A stretch of DNA of 64,000 nucleotides, taken from assembly GCA_963756745.1 (NCBI GenBank), contig CAVWOU010000001.1, forward strand, positions 186,001 to 250,000. The letters are read 5' to 3'. This DNA comes from DASPWW01 sp963756745 (GTDB lineage Bacteria > Actinomycetota > Thermoleophilia > Solirubrobacterales > 70-9). Shown here one piece after another: positions 55,219 to 64,000 of this stretch; the stretch's first letter is position 1; every line of letters begins with the position of its first letter. Both the position numbers and the translations under genes were made by a program. The notes beneath the pieces are model-generated. The model had not been told where the DNA came from, ran no database searches, and saw only the letters and a list, made by a program, of their open reading frames with translations.

Positions 55219-55653
55219 TTATCGCCCTACACCCTCTGAACCGGCCGCGGCCAAAGCCTCGGCCTCGGTGTCGAACGGCCGCAGTCGCTTCAGCTTCCCA
55301 GCAGCGATCTCGAACACATAGAACAGCGTGCGGTCCACCTCTACCCCGCTGGCGCTCCCCCGGCCCACGAACCGGGCGCGGACGACCACCACGTCCTCGT
55401 GAGCCTCGATCACCTCCTCGAGCGTGACGCTGAGCTCGTCCCAGACGCTCCGAAAGGCCGCCCACACCCGCATCACCTCGTCAGGCCCGCGGAAGACGGT
55501 CTTGCCCACGGGCAGATCGGGGAGCCGGAATGACAGGTGCCACTCGACGTCCGGCTGCATCAGCTCCGCGCCGACCTCGAGGTCGCCGCGGCTGAATGCG
55601 TCGAGGCCGCGATGGATGAAAGCGATGTTCTCCTCGGCTGCCGTCGCCCCCAA
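55219..55653 (-). CDS. SnoaL-like (NTF2-fold) protein
   Basis: 144 aa from TTG 55653. EENIAFIHRGLDAFSRGDLEVGAELMQPDVEWHL is the family N-terminus, ending VFEIAAGKLKRLRPFDTEAEAL. The start is a guess: no ATG or GTG lies near the family start, and longer frames add unrelated Arg-rich sequence. Confidence 0.7.
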   Translation of the reverse strand: MGATAAEENIAFIHRGLDAFSRGDLEVGAELMQPDVEWHLSFRLPDLPVGKTVFRGPDEVMRVWAAFRSVWDELSVTLEEVIEAHEDVVVVRARFVGRGSASGVEVDRTLFYVFEIAAGKLKRLRPFDTEAEALAAAGSEGVGR

Positions 55654-55847
55654 GGATGGCAGCGCGTCGGAGATCGGGTACGGCGGAAGTCGGGAGGTTC
55701 GGAACCGCACTCTGTTCACGCGAAATGCGCCTTGGACTGGCGACCGGCGTCCTGATCGTCGTTGGCTGACGCCTTGGCCAGAGTTCGAGGCGCCTTTCCG
55801 TATTGCGACGGAGGCAGGCACTGATCGCGATCGCCTGAACCGAGGCC

Positions 55848-56357
55848 CTAGTTCGCGTCCTCTCGGCTCGCGGTCTCGATCTCGCGCTTGAGATCGTCGG
55901 CGTCGGCGTCGATCTGCTTCTCGATCAGCTTGTTGGCGCGCTCGGTCGCCTTCTCGAGCTGCTCTTCGATCTTTGACTCGCCGAGCACGATCACGGCGGC
56001 GCTGCCCTGCTCGAGCTCCTCGCCGAGGTCCTTCAGGTCACCGCGCGAGATGCCTCCCTCGAGGTGCCCGATCACTCCGCCGGCGGTGGCGCCGACGATC
56101 GCGCTGCCGATGAGCGCGGGTGGGAACAGGATCCCGACCAGCGCGCCGACCCCGGCCCCGGTCCAGGCGCCGTGCTGGGTCGGCTTCTCGGTCTTCGTCA
56201 CATGGACCTTGCCGTCGTCGTCCTTGCGGATCACCGCGGAGTCGAAGGTCCCGATCGCTCCCGCGGCGTGGAGGTCGAACACGGCCTCGTAGTCGGCCTC
56301 GGCGTCGGCGATCTCGTCGTAGATCGCGGCGTACAGGAACACGGGTCGGTCGGCCAT
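55848..56357 (-). CDS. DUF1269-family protein
   Basis: 169 aa, with GAAAGGAGTCCAGAG upstream. VFLYAAIYDEIADAEADYEAVFDLH, a Gly-rich hydrophobic hairpin (AGVGALVGILFPPALIGSAIVGATAGGVIGHLEGG) and a C-terminal charged coiled coil (EEQLEKATERANKLIEKQID) match DUF1269. Members are thought to be membrane-associated stress proteins. Confidence 0.8.
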   Translation of the reverse strand: MADRPVFLYAAIYDEIADAEADYEAVFDLHAAGAIGTFDSAVIRKDDDGKVHVTKTEKPTQHGAWTGAGVGALVGILFPPALIGSAIVGATAGGVIGHLEGGISRGDLKDLGEELEQGSAAVIVLGESKIEEQLEKATERANKLIEKQIDADADDLKREIETASREDAN

Positions 56358-56524
56358 CTCTGGACTCCTTTCAGGTGGTCGGCGCTGACGGTGCTTGCGA
56401 TCAACTCAACCCTATACCGGGCAACAGCCACGGCACCCTTCAGCACCGCGCCGCCCGAGCTAAGGGGCGGCGAAGCGCGGCGCGGCAGAGAAGTCGAACC
56501 TAAGCGATCCCGGCACGAATTCGA

Positions 56525-57550
56525 TCAGCGCGCCTCCAGGGAGGACAGGTATCTGTGGACCAGCGTCACGGCCATCGCCCCCTCCCCCACCGCCGAAGCA
56601 ACGCGTTTGATCGAACCGTGCCGCACGTCGCCGGCGACGAAGACGCCCGGCACGCTTGACTCGAGAAACATCGGTTCGCGTTCGAGTGACCACTCCCCGG
56701 CGCCGCTTCCCCTGGGCAGGTCGGGACCGGTCAGCAAGAAGCCGCGGCCGTCGACGTCGAGCCAATTCTCGACGCTGGCGATCAGAGGGTCGCCGCCGAT
56801 CAGGAGGAAAAGCCCGTCCACCCCGATCGTTTCCTTGCCACCAGGACCGGAGACCTGGATCTCGGACAGCTGCGGTGAGCCGCTGGCTCGAACGATCTCG
56901 GTCTTCGTGCGGACGTCGATCCTATCGTGCGCCTCGATGCGCTCGACGAGATACTTGGACATCCCTCGGGAGATCGACTCCCCGCGGATGAGCATCGTCA
57001 CTCCTGCTGCCGAGCCCGCGAAGTGAAGCGCTGCCTGGCCGGCAGAGTTGGCGCCGCCGACAACTGCCACCCTGCCGTCGCGATACTCCTGCGCCTCCCC
57101 CGGCGCGGCCCCGTAGTAGACGCCGCTGCCGACCAACTCATCGACCCCGGGTGCCTCGAGCCGACGGTAACGGACCCCGGAAGCGACGATTCCGGTTCGC
57201 GCCCTCACCGTGGCGCGCGCCCGTGAGCTCGACTTCGATCTTCGCGTCATCGCGGCGCCGGCTCGCGACCAGGTTGACGCCGATCACAAACTCGGCGCCG
57301 AAGCGCCGCGCCTGACCGTAGGCGTTCTCGGCCAGCTCACTGCCGCTGATCCCGTCAGCGAAGCCGGGGGCCTCACGGCGGCGCGTCTACGCGGCCTCGG
57401 AGCCCGACCGGATCCTCGTCGAGGTCGATCCAGCGATGGCGAGACCCGGTTTCGCTGCTCAGTAGCTCTCGGGCGGCCTGCACGGCGAGCGCGAGGCCCG
57501 CCGCCGAGCCACTGACATCGGGATCCACGAGGATGCGCTCGAGCCGCCAT
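56525..57550 (-). pseudogene. thioredoxin-reductase-like flavoprotein, internally deleted
   Basis: The C-terminal half is well kept: GVYYGAAPGEAQEY, VAVVGGANSAGQAALHFAGSA, VFVAGDVRHGSIKRVASAVGEG. Upstream, GFADGISGSELAENAYGQARRFGAEF joins through one +1 shift near 57212. Before that, AARELLSSETGSRHRWIDLDEDP is the usual thioredoxin-like lead-in, but the roughly 140 residues between, including the FAD-binding GxGxxG, are absent. It cannot bind FAD in the normal way, so a pseudogene is likely. Confidence 0.7.
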
Positions 57551-57785
57551 CGACGCCGATCATGACGCTGCGAGCGCACGATCGGTCCGTGGCGCAGAGC
57601 GCCCGAGTATTCTCCTCGAGTCGATCGATGGGGACCGTCGGGCAGGCCAGCGGCCTGAGGCAGCGGGGCCCGCCTCGACCATGACACGGCCTGTGGCGCT
57701 GAGCGCATCGACGCCCATCATGACGCTGACCGCCCGCGTCGCTCGACCGCGTCGACCGAGCGCGCCGACGCGATCTGCCCCTCGT
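57551..57785. other. gene-free spacer
   Basis: No supported gene. Two short similar segments (around 57560 and 57715, sharing ATCATGACGCTG) suggest an old local duplication. Confidence 0.35.
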
Positions 57786-59292
57786 CTACCCGGGAGCGAC
57801 GGTCTGCAGTGCTTGTGGCTGTTCCGCACAGGGCGCGGGGACATCCACGCGCCCGGACTCGATCACCTCGCGACAATCACGCGAACTGATCAACACCACG
57901 GCCAGGATCGCGCCCGCGAGCGCGAACCCCGCGCCGACGAGAAACGCCGTCTGGAATCCCTCGGTCAGCGCGACTGCCTGGTCGCTTACGCCTTCCGAGA
58001 CGGCACTCGCCGTTCGGCTGGTGGCGATCGAAGCCAGGATCGCGAGCCCGAGCGCGCCGCCCACCTGCTGGCTTGTGTTGATGAACCCGGACGCGAGTCC
58101 CGCCTCGTCGGGGCGCGTCCCGGCCACGGCGGCGATGGTGACGGGGACGAAGGCGAGGCCGAGACCGACGGCGACGACGAGCGAGGGGATAAGGAGATCG
58201 CCCAGATACGAGCCGTCGGCCGCGGCGCGCGAGAACCAAACCAGTGCGCCGGCGATGAGCAGCATGCCGACGACGAGCGTCGACCTCGCGCCGAAGCGCG
58301 TCACCAGGCGCGAGGCCACGGTCGCGCTGACCATGATCGTCACGGCCAGCGGCAGGAACGCGAACCCCGCCTCAAGCGCGGTGTAGCCGAGGACCTGCTG
58401 CATGTAGAGCGAGATGAAGAAGAACATCGAGAACAACGCCATGCCGAGGAGCAGGCCCACGGCGTTCGCGCCGCGCAGGGTCTCGAGCCGGAAGATGCCG
58501 AAGGGCATCAGCGGGTGGCTCGCGCGCGACTCCCACGCGACGAACGCCGCCAGCGTCGCCAGCGACAGCGCCCCGAGGCCAAGCGTCTGCGTCGAGGTCC
58601 AGCCCGCCGACTCCGCGTCGACGAGGGTGTAGACGAGAAGCGCGAGTCCCCCGGTCACGAGGACCGCGCCGGTCGCGTCGAACTCCCGGGCGGCGCCCTC
58701 GTCGCGGCTCTCGGGCAGCAGGCGCGGCGCCAGCGCGGCGGCGGCGACGCCGATCGGGACGTTGACGAACAGGACCCACTCCCACCCGGCCCACTCGGTG
58801 AGCATGCCGCCGAGCAGCACCCCCGCGGCGCCGCCTGAACCCGCCACGGCGCCCCAGATCCCGAGAGCCCGGTTGCGCTCGGCGCCCTCGGCGAAGATCG
58901 TCGTGACGAGCGACAGCGCGGCAGGGAGAGATGAGGGCCGCCCCCAGCCCCTGCAACGCGCGCGCCGCGATCAGCCACAGGTCGCTCTGAGCGAGACCGC
59001 CGAGCAGAGAGGCGACGGAGAAGAGGACGAGGCCGATCATGAACATGCGGCGGCGACCGAGGAGGTCGGCGAGGCGGCCACCGAGAAGCAGGAAGCCACC
59101 GAAGGTCAGGGTGTAGGCGTTGACCACCCAGGAGAGGTTTTCCTGCGAGAACTCGAGCGCGCTGCCGATCGAGGGCAGGGCCACGTTGACGATCGAGGCG
59201 TCGAGGATGACAACGAACTGCGTCGTCGCCAGCAGCGCCAGGGCGGGGCCCTTGCCGCGCGGCGGTTGTTGATCTGAGTTCACGGGATGCAC
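57786..59292 (-). CDS. DHA2-family MFS exporter, frameshifted
   Basis: From ATG 59292: FVVILDASIVNVALPSIGSAL (motif D1), GGRLADLLGRRRMFMIGL (motif A). Frame moves +1 near 58925; removing one T gives ALISPAALSLVTTIFAEGAER and the remaining helices to the stop at 57786. Corrected length about 501 aa, 14 helices. A second DHA2 exporter lies at 40160; the two are clearly paralogous but not close copies. Confidence 0.85.
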
Positions 59293-59536
59293 CCCAGGAG
59301 CGCCATCACGCGATGGCTCCGAGCCGCTCGCGGGTCCTCTCGAAGCCCCATGCTACGTGCCAAGGACTCCCAGTGCGCCTGAGCAGCGTCTCGATATGCG
59401 TCGGCGAGCCCTGGCAGACCACCTCGGAAACCTCGGTCGGGGTCGGGAGCAGCGTCGGTCGCCGAGGTCCAGCATGCTGGTTCAATCCGTTGACACCCGG
59501 CGATGGCTCGCACGCTTACGGGACCTGAGCGAAGAA

Positions 59537-61234
59537 ATGACACCCGACTACGCCGACTACGCGCCGACTCCGGTACCGGACTTCCTGGATCCCGACGATC
59601 CGACGCTCTTCCCTCGTCTCACGCCCGCGCAGGTCGAGTACCTGGGGGAGATCAGCACCCAGTTGTCATTCGCACGCGGGGAGCTTGTGTTCGAGCATGG
59701 CCAGCGCGAGACGCCGCTGTACGTGGTCCAGAGCGGAGCCGTGGACATCATCGACCAGGCGCCGGAGGGTGACCGCTACTTCACCCAATGCAGGGAGGGG
59801 ACGTTCATCGGCGATCTCTCCATGTTCACGGGTGAGCCGACGCTCGCCGCCGGGTTCGCGGCCGAACCAACCTCGCTTCTGGCGCTCCCGCCGGAGGACG
59901 TGCGCAGGGTGGTTGCGACCGCCGCCGAGCTCGGCGACCTCCTCCTGCGGACGATGATCACACGCCGGGAGTGGCTGCAGGGTCGCGGTTTGGGTCAGCA
60001 GCGGCTGATCGGCTCACGATGGTCAGGCGAGGCGTTCGCCGTAAGGGAGCTGCTCGAGCGCAACCTCGTTCCCTTCACCTGGCACGACCTCGCTACCGAC
60101 GATGAGAGCCGGGTCTTGCTCGACGGACTCGGCATCGGAGACGCCGAGTGCCCGGTCCTGGTGCGCTCCGACAGCGTCCTACGGCGGGCGACGGTGACCT
60201 CGGTCGCCGACGAGCTGGGGCTGCGAGCGCAGGTCGATGGCCAGGCCTTCGACGTCATCGTGCTCGGCGGCGGCCCGGCTGGGTTGGCCGCGGCGGTGTA
60301 CGCCTCCTCGGAGGGTCTCACCACTCTGGTCGTCGAGCGATTCGCCCCGGGCGGGCAGGCGGGGACTAGCGCTCGAATCGAAAACTATCTCGGCTTTCCC
60401 ACCGGTCTCTCCGGCGCCGAGCTCACCCGACGAGCGACGCTCCAGGCGCGCAAGTTCGGCACCGTGATCTCCAGCGTTCACGAGGCCTCTCACCTGTCGG
60501 AGCCGGAGCCGGGTGGGCTACGCGAAGTCGGGCTTGCGGACGGTCAGCGCGTGCAGGGCCGAGCCGTGGTCCTGGCGCCGGGCGCCGACTACCGTCGGCT
60601 CCCGGCCGAGAACGCCGAGCGTTTCGAGGGCCTGGGCCTTTATTACGCGGCGACGCACGTCGAGGCCCAGCAATGCTCGGAGGAGGATGTGATCGTCGTC
60701 GGCGGAGGAAACTCGGCCGGCCAGGCCGTGGTCAAGCTCGCCGACCACGCGGGTCAGGTCCATGTCGTGGCTCGGCGGCGGCTCGAAATGGCGATGTCGC
60801 GCTACCTGGTCGATCAGATCGAGGCAAAGTCGAACGTTCGCGTCTGGTCCGGGTGCGAGGTGAGAGCGCTCGAGGGAGACGGCAAGCTCGAGGCCGTGGT
60901 GATCTCGGGCGCGGGGCCCGACCGCCGCGTCGAGACCTCGGCGGTATTCGCGATGATCGGCGCCTCCCCGAGGTCGGAGGGGCTGGTCGATTACGTCGGC
61001 CAGGACGACAAGGGCTTCGTGGTCACCGGCGAGGAGGCGCGCCGCCACCCCGACTTCTCCCGACACTGGGACGGGGCGGACAGAGGCCCGCTGATGCTGG
61101 AGTGCACGCGTCGCGGCGTCTTTGCCATCGGCGACGTCCGCAGAGGCTCAACCAAGCGCGTGGCGGCGGCCGTGGGCGACGGCGCGCTGGTCGTCCGCTC
61201 CATCCACGCTTCGCTCGACACGCGCCGGACGTAG
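59537..61234 (+). CDS. cyclic-nucleotide-binding domain-thioredoxin-reductase-like fusion
   Basis: 565 aa, intact. I take ATG 59537; earlier in-frame starts add Arg-rich sequence. Residues about 30-140 are a CRP-type cNMP-binding domain (FEHGQRETPLYVVQSGAVDII, GTFIGDLSMFTGEPTLAAGF). A thioredoxin-like lead-in follows (FAVRELLERNLVPFTWHDLA), then FAD motif VIVLGGGPAGLAAAVYASSEG, NADPH motif VIVVGGGNSAGQAV and FAIGDVRRGSTKRVAAAVGDG. The CxxC is replaced by YYAATHVEA. A class III cyclase gene lies downstream on the same strand. Confidence 0.85.
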   Translation: MTPDYADYAPTPVPDFLDPDDPTLFPRLTPAQVEYLGEISTQLSFARGELVFEHGQRETPLYVVQSGAVDIIDQAPEGDRYFTQCREGTFIGDLSMFTGEPTLAAGFAAEPTSLLALPPEDVRRVVATAAELGDLLLRTMITRREWLQGRGLGQQRLIGSRWSGEAFAVRELLERNLVPFTWHDLATDDESRVLLDGLGIGDAECPVLVRSDSVLRRATVTSVADELGLRAQVDGQAFDVIVLGGGPAGLAAAVYASSEGLTTLVVERFAPGGQAGTSARIENYLGFPTGLSGAELTRRATLQARKFGTVISSVHEASHLSEPEPGGLREVGLADGQRVQGRAVVLAPGADYRRLPAENAERFEGLGLYYAATHVEAQQCSEEDVIVVGGGNSAGQAVVKLADHAGQVHVVARRRLEMAMSRYLVDQIEAKSNVRVWSGCEVRALEGDGKLEAVVISGAGPDRRVETSAVFAMIGASPRSEGLVDYVGQDDKGFVVTGEEARRHPDFSRHWDGADRGPLMLECTRRGVFAIGDVRRGSTKRVAAAVGDGALVVRSIHASLDTRRT

Positions 61235-61785
61235 CCGTTAAGGAGTGTGCGCGTCTAACGCCCACGACCGTCCGCGAGGTCCGCACTCGGCGGCGGTTGG
61301 CGGTGCTGAGCTCAGAGAACCGCGCGACTTCTGCCTTGCGCGATTTGCGGGAGCGACGGCGGGGCCAGGCCAGATGCCTGCTCGTCGTCCAGAGCGAGCG
61401 TCTCGGATCACCTACCGCGACGCCTGCTCCCCACAGATGCGACGGCCGTGATCGGCGTCGTCCAGACGGGTGGCGATCGGGTGCTCGCTGCCAGCCCGGC
61501 TGTATACCGCGGCCTGATTGCGGCGATGATTTCGATGGCCGCCGATGATCGAGGCGCCAGACAACCGGCTAGCTTGTCGAGAATATCCAAGCGAAACCGG
61601 CTGGCAGCCGCGCCAGAGGCCGCAAGGCCTCGCCGCCGCCTCCGTCGCGATTTTGAATTCACCGGCAACGTGAACAGACACGGCATACGAAGAGCTTGCG
61701 AGGCGCAGGCCATCGGGGGCAGCGAAGCCGTCATGTCCCTCGACGCCGGAGCCGAGCCGGACCACAGCTCAGTCGGGATCGCATC
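61235..61785 (+). other. gene-poor spacer before the cyclase
   Basis: About 550 bp with no frame resembling a known family; GC drops around 61640-61690. It may hold the cyclase promoter or an eroded gene. Confidence 0.35.
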
Positions 61786-63129
61786 GTGACGGCCGCGCCC
61801 AAGACCAGATATGCGCGCAGCGGCGATGTCAACATCGCCTACCAGATCGCCGGGGAGGGCCCGATCGACCTCGTATACGTGCCGGGCTGGGTGTCGAACA
61901 TCGAGACGGCCTGGGAGGACCCACATGTCTCTCGCTTTCTCGAACGCCTCGCCTCGTTCTCGCGGTTGATCCTCTTCGACAAACGCGGCACGGGCCTCTC
62001 TGATCGGGTGTCGATAAGCGAGCTTCCCACGCTGGAGCAACGGATGGATGACGTCCGGGCCGTCATGGATGCCGCGGACTCCGAGCGCGCCGCTTTGTTC
62101 GGTGCCTCGGAAGGGGGCGTGATGTGCGCTCTGTTCGGTGCGACCTATCCGGATCGGACCGCTGCCCTGGTCCTCTACGGAAGCTATGCGAAGGGCACCG
62201 TGACCGCCGACTACCCGCACGGGCTGGCTGAGCAGGAGGCGATCGATGAGTTCATCGCGGCGCTGACCGAGCTCTGGGACGATGCCGGCGGGCTTCTCTA
62301 CGTTTGGGCCCCGAGTGCTTCAGACGATCCGGTTACCCGAGCGGCCTTCGGGCGTTACCTGCGCACGGGCGCGAGTCCGAGCGCGGTCGTGGCGCTCACC
62401 CGCATGAACGCCGCCGTCGACATCCGGCACGTCCTGCCAGTGATTGCCGTACCGACACTCGTAATCCATCGATCGGAGGACATGATCGTGCCCGTCGAGG
62501 CCGGACGCGATCTTGCGGCGAAGATCCAAGGTGCGAAGTACGTGGAGCAATCCGGCGAGGACCATCTCTGGTTCCACGGTGATGCCGATGCGATCCTCGG
62601 CGAAGTGGAGGAGTTCCTCACCGGGACCCGCGCGGCAGAGATCGTCGATCGCATACTCGCAACCGTGATGTTCACCGACATCGTCGAGTCCACCCGGAAG
62701 GCCGCCGCGCTCGGTGACCGCCGCTGGCGGGACCTGCTCGCGCGCCACGACACGCTCATGCGCCGTGAGCTCGAGCGGCACAGGGGCCGCGAGGTAAAGA
62801 CACTCGGCGACGGTTTCCTGGCCACCTTCGATGGCCCTGCGCGCGCGATCCGCTGCGCCTGCTCGGCTCGTGATGCGATGCGCGGCCTTGAGGTCGAGGT
62901 GCGCGCCGGCCTCCATACCGGCGAGTGCGAACTCATCGGGGAGGATCTCGGCGGTATTGCCGTCAACATCGGCGCCCGTGTGGGATCGGTCGCCGGTCCG
63001 GGTGAGGTGCTCGTCTCACGCACGGTCACGGACCTCGTTGCCGGGTCGGGAATCGAGTTCACCGACCGTGGAGTGCATTCGCTGAAAGGTGTGCCAGGGG
63101 AGTGGCAGCTCTATGCGGTGAAGGAGTAG
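61786..63129 (+). CDS. alpha/beta hydrolase-class III adenylate/guanylate cyclase
   Basis: 447 aa from GTG 61786. Residues about 1-280 are an alpha/beta hydrolase-type domain (YQIAGEGPIDLVYVPGWVSN, LILFDKRGTGLSDRV, nucleophile GASEGG, late His in GEDHLWFHGD). Residues about 290-447 are a cyclase catalytic domain with metal-binding Asp in ATVMFTDIVEST and KTLGDGFLATFDG, then HTGECELIGEDLGGIAVNIGARV. No membrane segment. This two-domain type is common in Actinobacteria; the hydrolase part probably senses or processes a ligand. Confidence 0.9.
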   Translation: MTAAPKTRYARSGDVNIAYQIAGEGPIDLVYVPGWVSNIETAWEDPHVSRFLERLASFSRLILFDKRGTGLSDRVSISELPTLEQRMDDVRAVMDAADSERAALFGASEGGVMCALFGATYPDRTAALVLYGSYAKGTVTADYPHGLAEQEAIDEFIAALTELWDDAGGLLYVWAPSASDDPVTRAAFGRYLRTGASPSAVVALTRMNAAVDIRHVLPVIAVPTLVIHRSEDMIVPVEAGRDLAAKIQGAKYVEQSGEDHLWFHGDADAILGEVEEFLTGTRAAEIVDRILATVMFTDIVESTRKAAALGDRRWRDLLARHDTLMRRELERHRGREVKTLGDGFLATFDGPARAIRCACSARDAMRGLEVEVRAGLHTGECELIGEDLGGIAVNIGARVGSVAGPGEVLVSRTVTDLVAGSGIEFTDRGVHSLKGVPGEWQLYAVKE

Positions 63130-63592
63130 CGCCGTCCCGGGAGACCCTGGCACTCGGAGATCGGGGGTTGCTCACGATCCACCGAGCGCGTTCGTCGAGG
63201 TTGGCACGCTGTCGCTTATCGCCGGGACCCGTCGCCTCTGCCGACGAGCGCTACACGACCGCTCCGGACGACGCACGATCGTCTGGGCCCGCCCCCTCCT
63301 GGCGTTCGCTTCGCCTCGGCGATGCGAAAGCCGACGATCGCGCAGCTGAGGCCGCTGACCCTCGTCCGCTGCGAGCCCTTCGGCGGCGGCGATCGTGACG
63401 CTGCATCCAGCCGAGCCTGGGTGGGGCCACAGCGAGCTGCGCCGGACTGCCACTTCAGCGACCCCGCTTCCAGCTAGGCGGGTCCGGGCTAGCAAGCCGT
63501 CGCGCCCTGCTGTTGGCGAGGAGCCGGGAGTGGCTGTCCCAGGCGTGAGTCCTGCTTTCGTTCCGAGGCAGAACCCCCGCTAGGCTCGGTCA
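63130..63592. other. gene-free spacer before the ABC1 kinase gene
   Basis: About 460 bp, no supported gene in any frame and no recognisable RNA. Short GC-rich inverted repeats only. Confidence 0.35.
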
Positions 63593-64000
63593 ATGAGTTC
63601 GCACGACGACGATGAACTGCCGGAGGCGGGCAAGCTCCCAACCAGTCGGCTCGCGCGCACTGCGCGCGTCGGTGGGCTGGTGACGGGACAGGGCCTACGG
63701 TGGGCCGGGACGCGAACCGCCAACCGGGTCCGGACGCCCGAGCGTGCCGCCGTGGCCCAGAGAGAGCGGGGCGCTGCGCTGATCCAGCAGATTGTCGAAC
63801 AGCTTGGGCAGATGCGCGGCGCGGCGATGAAGGTCGGCCAGATGATCTCGATGGTCGAGTTCGACGGCCTCCCCGAAGACGAGCGAGACGAACTGCAACG
63901 CAGCCTCGCCGCGCTCCGCGACAACGTCCCGCCCGTGCGGTTCGCGGACCTGGAGAAGCTCATGCGGCAGGAGTTCGGCGGGCCGCTACACCACCTGTTC
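63593..64000 (+). CDS. ABC1/AarF-UbiB family kinase-like protein (3' end outside window)
   Basis: 136 codons from ATG 63593 to the edge, no stop. After a polar start (MSSHDDDELPEAGKL), LGQMRGAAMKVGQMISMVEF carries the KxGQ motif that defines ABC1/UbiB atypical kinases, followed by LPEDERDELQRSLAALRDNVPP. The ATP-binding core lies beyond the window. The family supports quinone or lipid metabolism. Confidence 0.85.
   Translation, partial: MSSHDDDELPEAGKLPTSRLARTARVGGLVTGQGLRWAGTRTANRVRTPERAAVAQRERGAALIQQIVEQLGQMRGAAMKVGQMISMVEFDGLPEDERDELQRSLAALRDNVPPVRFADLEKLMRQEFGGPLHHLF

Noticed and set aside
59293..59536. Longer N-terminus for the cNMP-fused flavoprotein, or a small minus-strand gene
   Set aside because: The extra sequence is Arg-rich without family match, and the opposing frame has no ribosome site or recognisable domain.
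1..64000. CRISPR arrays, insertion sequences, rRNA or replication origin
   Set aside because: No spaced direct-repeat array, no transposase with terminal repeats, no rRNA or DnaA-box cluster was seen.

Overview
This is a GC-rich, gene-dense chromosomal segment of an actinobacterium. It most likely belongs to the Thermoleophilia/Solirubrobacterales. The inference rests on base composition, GTG starts, SnoaL-like paralogs beginning MSQENVEIVR, fused thioredoxin-reductase-like flavoproteins, a secreted protease with a C-terminal Ig-like module, and MMPL and DHA2 exporters. Nothing in the window fixes the species.

Layout. 0-6 kb: a membrane-anchored serine hydrolase cut by the window edge, then a complete acetone carboxylase operon on the minus strand (beta, alpha, gamma). 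6.1-6.6 kb: a compact minus-strand unit of promoter, c-di-AMP riboswitch, 49-residue one-helix membrane peptide and terminator. 6.6-12.4 kb: small repair, signalling and stress genes (ATL protein, orphan histidine kinase, glyoxalase-like protein, HhH glycosylase, two SnoaL-like proteins, a methyltransferase). 12.4-20.1 kb: a stretch bracketed by a 42-nt tRNA-Glu 3' fragment and the intact tRNA-Glu. It is rich in secreted or decayed genes (metallopeptidase with Cys repeats, HEAT protein, lipoprotein, animal-type haem peroxidase, S1 peptidase remnant, beta-lactamase-fold hydrolase) and looks like an old genomic island. 20.1-21.2 kb: tRNA-Glu, tRNA-Leu and a split HTH/LAGLIDADG homing-endonuclease gene. 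21.3-33.9 kb: methyltransferase, patatin, an aldehyde dehydrogenase-GMC oxidoreductase fusion, phosphoesterase, heparinase-like lyase, MMPL transporter, haloalkane dehalogenase with an 87-bp duplicated piece, DoxX protein. 33.9-41.7 kb: trypsin-like protease, histidine phosphatase, cyclase-family hydrolase, MASE1-PP2C phosphatase, a second c-di-AMP riboswitch before an Rpf/lysozyme-like protein, hydrolase, VOC protein, DHA2 exporter. 41.7-46.1 kb: two ArsR-AHSA1 modules with visible operators, reductase, FAD oxidase, degenerate hydrolase. 46.1-64 kb: FtsH, three thioredoxin-reductase-like flavoproteins (receiver-fused, decayed, and cNMP-domain-fused), MMPL and DHA2 exporters, small stress genes, an alpha/beta hydrolase-adenylate cyclase, and the start of an ABC1 kinase gene.

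Quality warning. At least ten otherwise conserved genes are broken by single-base frameshifts. Sixteen of these shifts fit one extra base, several of them in short G/C runs. This is more like insertion-biased sequencing error than biology, so those genes are described as one gene with indels. True decay is claimed only where domains are missing.

Working together. The acetone carboxylase, alcohol/aldehyde oxidising fusion, dehalogenase, FAD oxidase and exporters suggest a soil-type heterotroph handling small organics. The receiver- and cNMP-fused flavoproteins, with an adenylate cyclase next to one of them, suggest redox enzymes wired to signalling. Two c-di-AMP riboswitches tie wall remodelling and a small membrane protein to that second messenger.
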